This document shows, in pieces, positions 33,801 to 45,100 of a DNA stretch of 64,000 nucleotides. The position numbers and the translations under genes were made by a program. Each line of letters begins with the position of its first letter. The first letter of the stretch is position 1. This stretch comes from Apoderus coryli (lineage: Eukaryota > Arthropoda > Insecta > Coleoptera > Attelabidae): assembly GCA_911728435.2 (NCBI GenBank), contig OU452201.1:6820001-6884000 (forward strand), written 5' to 3'. The notes beneath the pieces are model-generated. The model worked only from the letters and a program-made list of their open reading frames with translations, was not told the origin of the DNA and made no database searches.

Positions 33801-35145
33801 TCTAGAAATTCTTAACATGACGTCATTTTTTTACCTAAGAAATAAGTTGCAATCATTGCAAACTACCTAAGTAGTTTTGTCAAAATATAAGTAATAAAAG
33901 TATAAATAAATCTTTTGAAAATTTTACTACCCTACAACACAGGTAAACACCTTTTATTCGATTTGCCTACCGAAGAATATTTCAAAGAAATCTAGGTACG
34001 TCTACTACAACTTACTACCAAAACATGGGTATGTAGGTACAATAGGTATCACGTGCGGTAACAATATTTATTTTCATAAACGTAAAGTCCCAAGATCTAG
34101 ACACCCAAGCAAAGATTTAATAGACCAGAAGCGAAAGTGCCAGCTCCGATAGTTTGGTTCATGCTAAGTATAAAGCGGCGTAAGCAGCGATATCTGTAGT
34201 GCGGGTTAATTAATATATTATATTGGTGTTTGTGATTCTATTCTTATTTTAAAGGATGCCTGGTCATGTATGGTTTGCTTTGCCAAAAGATCGTGCAAGG
34301 TAAGTTAATTATACAATAATATTCTTCCGCCATTTTATTGCATTGCTTCTGTGGCTGCTCAAGATGGTTGCTGTAGCAACAAAAAATTAAACCGTCTATA
34401 CTATGAATTGCTGGCGCAACAAAGTTGATAACAAGTAATTAATTAACATCAAAGTTACTGCCATGTAAAGCCTCTTGCAATATGTTCTCTGAAGCTTTAA
34501 TATTTGGTATCGCTAGAGCATGCCAAGGTGATTTTCCGATCTCTAGTTTACTGAAAAAACGTTACTTTCTTTCCAGAAAAGTGTATTTTCCGATCAATCG
34601 TTTGATAAAATGCTTTTTGCTATGGTGTTAAGCTCAAACCTTTTCAGCAAAACACTCCCATATGAATTTTAATATAAAAAATTTGAAAGTGATGAATTAG
34701 ACTCTTTGCATCTACCTATTGCTAGAAAAATGCTACCAAACACCGATTAAAAGCAGTTGCTGAAACATAATATTATGCTTTTTACCCAATCTTTCCTTGA
34801 TTTCCAAAAATTTCACCCGGTTTAAATGAGAAGATGTATAGAAAAAAAAACGAAAAAAAGACTCCCAAATAATGTCGTTGACATTTCATATATACTATAT
34901 ATGTACCAAGAATAAAAAAGAAAGAACGTAGAAGCAAAGAAAAAGTCTTTTTCTTTCTTGTATTGAAACGAGCAGCCGAGTGAGCCTCTCTCCAGATTGA
35001 ATTTTGTTATATACAGGATGGCCTTTGACTGAACTGATTTGTTCGTTAATTTTGAACTGTATCGATGATCAATTTCATTATATTTATTGAACATAATAAT
35101 GTATAATTTGAAAAAATAGTCCACTCTTAAGTGGAGTTGCAATTT
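33801..35145. other. Noncoding, no gene recognised
   Basis: AT-rich DNA; the minus frame at 35142-34822 is low-complexity Phe/Lys/Ile and not convincing. Confidence 0.4.
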
Positions 35146-35782
35146 TAATGTTTAAATGAAAGTCGAATCTCCACAAAATAAATTTAATAGAAACTATCGG
35201 CCATACATGTTTCGGGACTAGACCAGTCCCATCATCAGTAGCATGTCAACAATCGAACAAACACAACACTAAGACGTACAATGTTTCATTATATTTCTAT
35301 TGAAGCCTCATTCTTAGTTCGTTATCAATATGAATATGTGCAATTATCAATTAACTTACCATTTTATGGAAAAATTTTTGAATTATAAAAAATGTTTTAA
35401 TTAAAATTACAGTTACATATTTGGTCTAATTTTCTTTTATATATCATACTTTTCTTTGTTTTTTAATAAAGTTAAAACTATGTAACTATTTGTTTTTTGT
35501 TAAAGCTGGAATGGCAAGAACGTCATCGACAAACGTAATAAAAAATTTCTTTTTGTTGGTATGAATATGAGTTGTGTTATAGGCGATAGTCTCCAGGCTC
35601 CAATTTACAACATGCTCTTAAAATAACAGACAAATAAAGCTTTAGAATAATTAACTAATCCAGAAATTTTCATACTGATAAATCTAACTGAGTCACTAAG
35701 GAGTATGATCAGTTCACTGTATTATAAAAGGAACGGTACATTAAATTTATTTTGTGAAAATTCGACTTTCATTTAAACATTA
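35146..35782. mobile_element. Penelope-like scrap bounded by 43-bp inverted repeats
   Basis: Positions 35146-35188 are the reverse complement of 35740-35782 with two mismatches in 43. A hammerhead-like motif sits just inside the left arm. No reverse transcriptase or GIY-YIG endonuclease is visible between the arms, so assignment to Penelope-like elements rests on the ribozyme-like motif and the arrangement. Confidence 0.5.
35200..35242 (-). ncRNA. Hammerhead-ribozyme-like motif, best structured copy
   Basis: Minus-strand order: GCTA (helix I, 35242-35239), CTGATGA (35238-35232), one extra T, helix II GGGAC-TGGTCTA-GTCCC (5 perfect pairs, 7-nt loop), GAAA, CATGTA, TGGC (helix I 3' strand, 35203-35200). 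GCTA pairs with TGGC through one G-U. Helix III is the palindrome ACATGT, as in dimeric hammerheads. The predicted cleavage is after GTA, between 35204 and 35203. All invariant core positions (CUGANGA, GAAA, UH) are present. The extra U between the first core box and helix II is the only departure. Confidence 0.6.
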
Positions 35783-35925
35783 TAATAATGTATGTTAGGT
35801 TTGAGTTTACATCAGGACTTCGAAAATAATTTCCTTATATAATGAAATATCAAATGTAGGCTAGAAAACTTTACCTAAATCCACAACTTACGCTATCAAA
35901 ATCATTTGTTTTTTGTAGTAGTAAT

Positions 35926-36071
35926 GAAATAGTATATTACATAACATGTGCTGTAAATGATATTTTACATGCGAGAGACTAGTTTGCCCACGAGCCGCGA
36001 AGCGGCGAGTGAGGCAACAGTCTCGAGCATGGAAAATTATTTACAGCTCAAGTTATGTACTATACTTTTTC
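35926..36071. repeat. Foldback MITE
   Basis: The left arm 35926-35958 (ACATAACATGTGCTGTAAAT) is the imperfect reverse complement of 36039-36071 (ATTTACAGCTCAAGTTATGT). The centre holds a small GC-rich hairpin GAGCCGCGAAGCGGC. Confidence 0.6.
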
Positions 36072-36225
36072 TACGACTTTGCAGAATCAGAATCCATTTC
36101 AGAATTAAAATTTAAGCAGAAATACTTAACACAGAAGGAAAGGTAATTATGACATTTAAATATTTGAATTTATTTGACATTTGTGTTTGACATAATTCCA
36201 TAATAAAAAATAAAAATCCCTAAAG

Positions 36226-36306
36226 TGTTATGTAATATTCATTACGTAACACTTATGTAATATTCATTACGTAACACTTTGGTGATCATTACGTAACACT
36301 TATGTA
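36226..36306. repeat. Short tandem repeat, about 26-29 bp unit
   Basis: Three diverged copies of ATTCATTACGTAACACTTATG lie in a row; the monomer itself contains the palindrome TTACGTAA. Confidence 0.8.
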
Positions 36307-36425
36307 AGATTGAATTTACATGTCACGTTAACAGTTTTGCAATAGACGGCTTAACAAAACAGGAGTAGAAAAATTGTTATTACGTATCTACCTATAACAA
36401 GATTTTGCAGCGCGCCATGTCAGTC

Positions 36426-36725
36426 CAGTGGCGGCTTGTCATATAAAGCAGGCGAAGCAACGCTTCATCTAAATAATCAGTGACACACTTGTCACTGTCC
36501 TCTGTCACACCAATAGAGCCTATTATCATACATATTCTTAGGCAGATGAATGGTGCTTCAAAGCGTTTTAATCTATAATGCAGCAACAATAGGCAACGCT
36601 GCCACTCTGGCATATACCCAATATACAACCACCTGACGGCCGTCTGTTGCCCTTCATATAAACATAGTTGCCAGCGTTTAATTGCACTAAGCACGCTTCA
36701 TATAGATTCAGCACAGGTTTAATTG
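36426..36725 (-). mobile_element. hAT-like end plus dispersed-repeat copy 4
   Basis: On the minus strand it carries the ACGCTGGCAACTATGTTT segment shared with 9.8, 29.7 and 33.65 kb and ends in TATGACAAGCCGCCACTG at 36426. The plus-strand form CAGTGGCGG is typical of hAT termini, which suggests that the family is a hAT-derived non-autonomous element. The frame 36694-36392 (MLSAIKRWQLCLYEGQQTAV...) is conserved with 33.6 kb but I cannot name it. Confidence 0.5.
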
Positions 36726-36959
36726 AGTATAGTAAAGTCAAATCTACATTAAAAAGAACAAGGTTTCAGTCCCTTGAAGCCGAGGTCCACAGAGGAGAAC
36801 TAATAGTAACTAAATAGCTATAAATTGAAAATCTCGATATTTTGCCACACTTCATATTAACACTGTGGATAGCTATTCTGACAATTTTCCGGAGCTAATC
36901 TCCTCCTCGTTTAGGCTAAAATATAATTAAATCAAATATACTGACAAGACGCTAAACAC

Positions 36960-37190
36960 ATGTACAATATGTCCACGGATAGAGTTTGGAAGAGGAAAAA
37001 CTTTTTTATTTGTCGATTTAGAAGAAAAAGTCATTCTTTATAAAAACGTCTGCTTGTATTGAAACTACAATTTCAAATGCCAAATTTACGATTACTATAC
37101 AGGGTATGCCAAAAATAACATTTTTAATGATTTTGATTTTTTTGTTTTTTTTTTTAATTTTATGAAAATATATTGTCAAAACCGTGATTT
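36960..37190. repeat. Half copy of the 43.2-kb foldback element
   Basis: From GTCCACGGATAGAGTTTGG onwards this follows the left arm of 43186-43656 closely, through the ATACAGGGTATGCCAAAAAT motif, but has no right arm. Confidence 0.8.
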
Positions 37191-38840
37191 ATTACACCAA
37201 TTGTGCAAAAAACACTAATAAACTTTTTGCTCAAAGTGGTTAATTTCATAGCTACTATTAAAATAATAATGTTACGTTAATTATAACATTATACTTATCT
37301 AACTTATCAAACCCACCCCGTGTTCATAGAAATCAGGGTTATAAAAGGAGATATCGAATATATACATACAGTATACATTAACAATTCACGACACAAGAGT
37401 TGGCAACAATGTTACAAACACCACTAAAAGTGATCCACACTAGGCAAATTGTGTGCAAGTGAGACAGACAGAAAGCGTCTCTACTACTCCATACTGTATG
37501 TCGAAGTTTTGTATTGTGGATGTATGTGTGAGCGTCAATGTATATATGTGTATTTCAAACCCACCCACGGTATCATCGGGTCTGGTTCAACGTCAGGACC
37601 GGACTGACTGACTACTTATCCAAGAAATTGAAAATTAATTTAAATACAAATGAATGCAGTTTGAATTTTTTACGGAACCATTGCTTATAATCATAATCGA
37701 GGATATTAACTATATAATTTGCAGTTCCTAACCCGATTCTCAATCACTAAAGTAGCTTTCCAGAACAGGCTTGGATCATTACAAACTAAAGTCGTTAGCC
37801 TACAAGATTTGCACCCGATCCGTCAAGAAATATTAAAGCTGAAGCTCGACTTTAAAAATTCCTTAAAATTATCACCTCAAACTGGTTAAACATCAACTGT
37901 TGGCAACGTTATGGTAAATTAGATCAAATCTCTCTTAGGTGTAAACTAAAGCCACATTTGTAATATTGCTAGTACCATAATAAAAATGACGACTTATTAA
38001 ATATTATAATCACAGACATTATAACTATATCTACTTTGTTGTGGCGACATCTACCAAATTAGAATAAGAAAAACAAAATCCAACCATATATAGAAATAGT
38101 CTTATAAAAGTCACCTTCAAACTTAAAAAAGACCTGCCTATCACAATATATCCTCATTGAGATTTATGAATGATCTTGTATATTGCTGTCTCTCTCTCGA
38201 ACAATGTTTAAGCATCAAAGATTAACAAACCATCAGGTAAACTACCGACCTGTGTTGAATTTGACAAGAAATTTGGCAACAATGCACAGATATACAGAAA
38301 GAGCCATTTAACCGATATATTGTGGCCTTACGATTTTAACCACCGTTGTCAGATCGATTTACTTACCTGTCTCATTTTCATTGACATTTCAGAAAGTTGA
38401 GAATATAAAAATTATATTTTCCTTAACAGAAACAAGTTTTTAAGAAAAAAATTGTCAATCTTCAAATCTTGCATTTACGAAAATTGCAACAATTTGTATA
38501 TAGTAAAATAAGTATAACTCAAAATAATATTTTAATTTCCTAACGTTGTTTCTGATAATCGAACTAGTTACCTATGTCAAGCATTTAAAGCATCCATTCC
38601 TCTAATTATTAATAAATGTATGCCTAAAATAGTACCTGATAGTATCAAGCTGGCAACAAAGCACATAAACCGATATATTGTGGCCTCTCGGTATGAGAAG
38701 AGGACAGAATAATATCGTTCTCGGGTCAGAACTACCCCTACCATCCAGAATTTCCCAAACCGTTTCCATAATGTCATCTGTCCTTGTCGAACATGTACCT
38801 ACGACAGAGAACGACAACAAGTGTATGTAATTCTTTGAAC
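37191..38840. other. Noncoding DNA upstream of the tonalli gene
   Basis: No supported gene. The minus frames at 38577-38820 overlap each other in two frames and lack family resemblance. Any upstream exons of the long ZMIZ N-terminus were not recognised here. Confidence 0.45.
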
Positions 38841-38854
38841 GTCGTCGTTCACGT

Positions 38855-38903
38855 TCAGTTGTGTTTCCTCGACTTCGTGGTAGAACGGTTTGAGAGTTCA
38901 GTC
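38855..38903 (+). promoter_or_regulatory. Candidate initiator sites for the short tonalli transcript
   Basis: Two arthropod initiator matches, TCAGTT (38855-38860) and TCAGTC (38898-38903), lie 220-270 bp before the candidate first coding exon in a locally less AT-rich stretch. No clear TATA box or correctly spaced downstream element is visible. Inference only. Confidence 0.35.
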
Positions 38904-39122
38904 GTTAATAAACGTAACAATCGAACGTTTACGTAGTATGTACACACGCGAACCTCAGTCGTGATAATTTTAAATATTTTTATCATTGAATATTTATATT
39001 CAAAACGGTAAAATCTCACAAGTGATTCGAAACTATATAGTTTTAATGAAATTTTAGTGCAAAAAATTTAAAAACAACAAATTCTAGTGCAACTTTAAAA
39101 ACTTCTTTATGTTTTCATACAA

Positions 39123-39148
39123 ATGTTGGGATACACTTCATACTCTAG
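39123..39148 (+). CDS. tna: tonalli candidate first coding exon (short N-terminus)
   Basis: ATG at 39123 gives MLGYTSYS plus two bases before a GTAATT donor at 39149. The two bases join the single leading base of the next exon to make an Arg codon, continuing DWSPGGG in the correct frame. An earlier ATG at 39109 is out of frame and would act as an overlapping upstream ORF. The support is frame and splice-site fit plus the upstream initiator-like sites; it is not homology. Confidence 0.55.
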
Positions 39149-42100
39149 GTAATTTAATGTTTTATCTATTTTAAAAGAAAGTGTAATTTGAATAATATTG
39201 TATTATTTATTTGATGGGGTTAAAAATTAACAAAAACAAGTGATCTATAATAATTACTTATTAGTGTTATAAAACATGATTGTGAAGTAAAACTATATTA
39301 TTAGTGGTGTTAATTATTTATATCAATAAACATAACATAAACACGAATTATTTGGATATATAATAACCAGAAAACTAATGTGCATTGATTGACAACCAAA
39401 ATAAGTGACATAAAATATAAAAATGACAAATGTGAAGTGGGCTTAAGACAAGATATTTGTGGATTTAATTCTTATAAAACAACTGACTAATTTCAATGGT
39501 TTGAATTAATAAATAAGTAATTATTAATTAATTACTCCGTTTTTGTGTGATAATTCTTTAACCCCATCAAATAAAAAGTTTACACTTGCACCAATTGCAT
39601 ATACCTATGTTGGATTACCTACTACTACTATTTGAATTTACACGTTTTTATGTGATTATTACATGTGCCTGTTTTTATTCATTGGATTAAATAAGGAATA
39701 TATAATTGTAACGGCTTTCAAAAAAATATTTTTTTGGGCTATTTCGGTAAGTCACAAATTTGTTGTTACCACATTCGATCATATTAAAACATACCTAGTT
39801 GCAGATAATGAATACCTACCTATAATCGCTTTTAAAACTTTGATACATGTTTTATGCCGATAGTTAAGTGAACTAAAAAAATGAACTTTGATCGAATATA
39901 TGTAGATAGGTAAACTTTTTCTTGAAGTAACTAAAAAATTGTTTATTATTTATTTAAAATCCATATAGGTACCTATCGACTTTAATGATTAAAATGAGAT
40001 AAATAGGTAGGTAACAGATAAAAAACCGATCATTAAGTAGGAATCTATCTACAGTCTGCTTGATAAACAATTTTAAAAGATCAAAAGGAAATTAGACAAA
40101 ATGCATCAATATCGATGTCCATTACACTTACTTACATCTAGTTAGGTACTTACCTACGTACGGTTTAAAACTTATCAGGAGATAATAATAATAATATAAT
40201 TCATCATGACTTAACTAATTTCACTATTAATGAATGAATAAACAACACATTATTTTACTACCTAATCTAAAATCTAAACATATTTTAAGCGTTTCTGTTT
40301 TGTGGTTATATTTATCTTGTCAAAATTTTATAACCTCAATTTTGATCCATATTTTTATTGTCTTTTATTTTGACATGTGCCATATTTTGAGTGTAATTGT
40401 TACAAACTTTAATATCAATTATTGTAATATATAGGTACCAACCTACACTATTTGCAAAAATAGTTAGGTCAATTCAACCTGTGCTTTATCGTATCATTTT
40501 GCATATTCTACACCATTCTAGTTATTTTTAAAATGTTCCTGAAGTGACTTGGTGAAATGTTTTTGTTTTATCTAGTTTTTATGGGAAATTTATCAACACT
40601 GAGTCATTTAAAAATATCAAATTTCTAGTTTAATTATTATATTATTATTTCGGATATTGATCTTTCTACACCTAAGCTCAGCTGAATAATTGATGTGACA
40701 TGACTACTCAAATGGCAATTTGAGATTACATTTCTCAACTGTCATTTAATTTTGTAAAAGGAATGTACTATTTAGTGACATGAAGAAAAATTGCTGAAAT
40801 TTGGAGTCTACTCGTATTAATAAACTTCACAGAGTAATACAGAGACGCCTCTCCGTGTACCGCTCAAGAATCTAATTCACGTGACCTTGACTGCTATGTA
40901 CCTGCTTGATATTATTACTGTCAATTTATTGATGATTTTATGTCAGCTTTTTGTTTATAATTATTATCGCTAAATGGTACCTATCAGTAATAATTAAATT
41001 AATTCAATAATTGCCTATATGCATGGTAAAACTAATATTATTTTCTCTCTCTTTCAAACCGGTATATAAGTTAATTAGGTATTTCAAGCTGAAACTGTAA
41101 CAGTAGTATACCTATATAATCTTTTATCTTAAACTAATTACAACTATTTTGTAATATTTTTTATAGTTTATAAATTGGAAATGTAAAATTTTATGAGATT
41201 ATTACAAAATAAACCTAACTTTTTTGATTATAAAACAATGGGCTGTAAATGTATTCGAATATACCCATTAATTGGTTGTCTATATAATCCTACCTACATT
41301 GCTGATATTATTTGACCTTCGGAATTTGGTATTATCTCGCTATTTATTTATTTATTTTTGGTAGGTACCAATAGAAAAACTATACTGATAATACTATTAT
41401 GAAAATGCGGAAGGAACATACTAATGTACCGTAATCATCAACCTAATTTGATTTCCAAAGAATCCTTCAAGGTAATAGGAAAAAACTCAAGGCTTACCTA
41501 TAATACTTGAAAATCGTTATGCCTACCATTGTACTGCTTACTGTCACATCTGTATAAAACTACTCTGTGGTGACAATTTAGGCTGCCATCCAATATCATC
41601 ATAATATTTCATATACTTACACCGTTAAAAGTACGTTGTTTTAATATTCTTTAGAAATAATATAATGATCATTCACCATTTTTCTCATCAAGTATGTATA
41701 TTTTCGTGCAAATACCCTAGTACAGATTAAATAATTAGTTTTAATCACGTTACATAAACAAACCAATAGTACCTACATGGTTGCCAAACACAAATGCTGA
41801 CAGATAACGCAGATATGGAATATTAAAAAGACAAGATTTTATATAAATTCAAACTTATAGTTAGTATTAGAACTAAAACTAGGGAGTCGTCTAAAATTAC
41901 AATTATTACTTGAATTAATTGTTGTATTAATACAATTTTACAAATTATTGTGAGTTTGAGTCGTATTGACTTTCATCTTTTAAAATTTAATGATTTAAAT
42001 AATGCTAGTTGTCTCCCTTGTGATTTCATCATTACCGTGGATTGTTGATTTGCAGTTTTTGCATGTAACACAATAACACTTGTATTAAAGTAATAAGTAT

Positions 42101-45100
42101 GTCAACGTGGCAACACCGAGAAACTGATTTGTGTTGGGCTCACTGTTGCCAAACGGCTTATAACTATAGGGTTTCCATATAATATATTTTTATATAAGTA
42201 TAAGCCTGATTCTTCTATAATTACCTGATTTACATTACTATAATAAAGTAGTCAAGGAAATAATTCATATTTGCTTGGATCAATAATAATTGTAACGGCA
42301 GGTTGAATTGTTATGTCCCAAAAACAGTTCTAATAAGTAACAAAGCCAATATTATATATTAGATTACAGACAATTATATCAACAAGGCAATGCCGAGAAA
42401 CTGATTATGTTCGGTTCAGTGTTGCCAAACGACGTACGAACTTTGTATTTGAAATATCTTTTTGTGTTTGCATATTTACAAAAGTAATTATTACTTATAT
42501 TAGAATATTATAGGACAATTAAATTCTTATAATACGCTGCTGTTCGTAGGCGTATTGTGCATCTTCTTTGCGTTCTCTTCTTCTTCTCTGTCAAAATATT
42601 GCCAAACAATATCCACCCATTCTGGATACCTAACTAATGAACTATATCTAGGGAGACTTGAAAAGTGGTAACAACAAATTTGTGGGTTTTTAATTAAAAT
42701 GTTCGTAGCATTTTTAGGTTTGGTGGAAGTAAAATTGTCTTAAATTTATGTCAAAATAAATTATTTAATAATTGTTTATTGTTGTTATACAGGGACTGGT
42801 CGCCTGGTGGGGGCGCCACTACCCAACCGCAGTTGTCCGTTGTGACCACGGTGTGGGGAGTAACGGCACCAACGCAGTCGGGCCCCCACGGGGGGTACAC
42901 GGGCGGCCCGACACCACACAATCAACCCAACGGCATCGGTGGCTACGTCGGTGGCAAAATTCAACCGGGCTACCCTCAATCAGCTTATCGAGCTACCGGG
43001 TAAATACCTACAGATAATACTATTTTTTAATGATACTGATGATGGCGAAAGACAGCTGAAACTAGGCCTTTGTTCCAGATTTGGTGGCATTTTATTAATT
43101 TTCTAGGAATTACAATTTTTATTCTTAATTTACTAGTTCAGAAAAATGAAAAGTAACCGTTTTTTAAATAAAAATATTTAAACAAATACAATGTGTCCAC
43201 GGATAGAGTTTGGAAGAGGAAAAACTTTTTTATTTGTCGATTTAGAAGAAAAAGTCATTCTTTATAAAAACGTCTGCTTGTGTCGAAACTAAAATTTTAA
43301 ATACCAAATTTACGATTACTATACAGGGTATATCAAAAATAACATTTTTAATGATTTTGATTTTTTTGTTTTTTTTAATTTTATGAAAATATTTTCAAAA
43401 CCGTGATTTATTACACCAATTGTGCAAAAAACACTAATAATTAATTTCATAGCTACTATTAAAATTAAAAAAACAAGAAAATCAAAATTATTAAAAATGT
43501 TATTTTTGATATACCCTGTATAGTAATCGTAAATTTGGCATTTAAAATTGTAGTTTCGACACAAGCAGACGTTTTTATAAAGAATGACTTTTTCTTCTAA
43601 ATCGACAAATAAAAAAGTTTTTGCTCTTCCAAACTCTATCCGTGGACACCTTGTATATGAATTCACCTTTCGTTTGCGATAAATTTCAAGTTTGGATTTT
43701 ACTAGGATTCCGGTTTTTTTCCCTTTTCTTTTGAACCCTAAAAACTAGGTAGAACTATAAAGATTTAATATACCACGTTACTTCTGTCACAATAGAGAGT
43801 ATTTTTTCTTAAAATGAAATAATCTGTGTATACAATATTGTCATTTCTTAGTTCCGAAATATGGGCTTCAATTTTTATTACCTACTATATAATATTGATT
43901 TACAACAGCTACAGAATTTTTTTGTCCTTGAGAATACGTCTTTTACCTTCGAGGCCTACCCTTATTTTGTGATGTCTGTCACGTAGCCAAAGATATCGTT
44001 TATATAGGCCGTTTCAAAAATATTCTTAATATTATTGTTCATGCATCCATGATTTGAAGTCTATTTATATAGAATTTTATACGAAAATCTATAAATAATA
44101 AATATATTTAAATAATTTTCGTTTGTATAATAATGTGTGCGCCCCGGTCGCAGTTTTCCGTTTCCTATACAAGTAGCTCTACTAAAAACTACATACTTTG
44201 TTCAAAAATTATAAATAAAAAAAAATAAAACAATTGCAAGAGCAGGGATCGAACCCACAACCTTCTAACTACAAAGCACACGCTAGCCGCATCGGTACAC
44301 TCGGTACACATCTACCATGCGAATTACCACGAGCACATTTTATTATTTTCAACTCCAGCATACCCTACTAGGCTTAAATAAATTGACAACATTTCAAAAA
44401 CTATTAAATAAAAACATTTTAAAAAATATTTGAATCTGCCAACGTCATATTTAACAGAAAAACTTGCATGTTATGCGGAAAACGCTTAGACTTGGGTATA
44501 TCGGACATGATACACAAAATCTGCTTAGAATTGGCACCTACTTTCGGTATATACGGAAGTGAATTTGTCCTCATTGACATTACTACTTATATACTGTCCT
44601 ATTTTGAATATTTTTCTATGTAGAGCGATATATTTCGCGCCCTGTACACAGTTAATTAACTATACTACTAAACCTTTCTATAGAATAACTTGTTTATAAA
44701 CTAAAAATATGTTCTATGGAGTTTTAAAAAATTTTTGTGTCACCCTATACAATACAATGTAGCCGATTACGCTGCGTTAGCCTACATGCGTACGTATTGA
44801 TTAACCCACAAAAAAAAATTATACCCGTGTACAACATCAACAATAAGTAAACCAATTCATTATATGTTAATGTATGATTTCTCTTCAAACATCTGGCCTT
44901 TATGTGATATTATATTATTATTATATACCACTATTAAAAAAATATAAAACAGGGTAGTTGTTTGTGACAAATAATAAAAATACCGTTTTGTCTGGCACCT
45001 ATTTAACGACATTTTTTTCGTGGGGTAGAAATATTACAAAGCAGTTTTTTAACCGTTTTAGAATTATTACTTTTAAATGATCGATAATATCTCATGTTTT

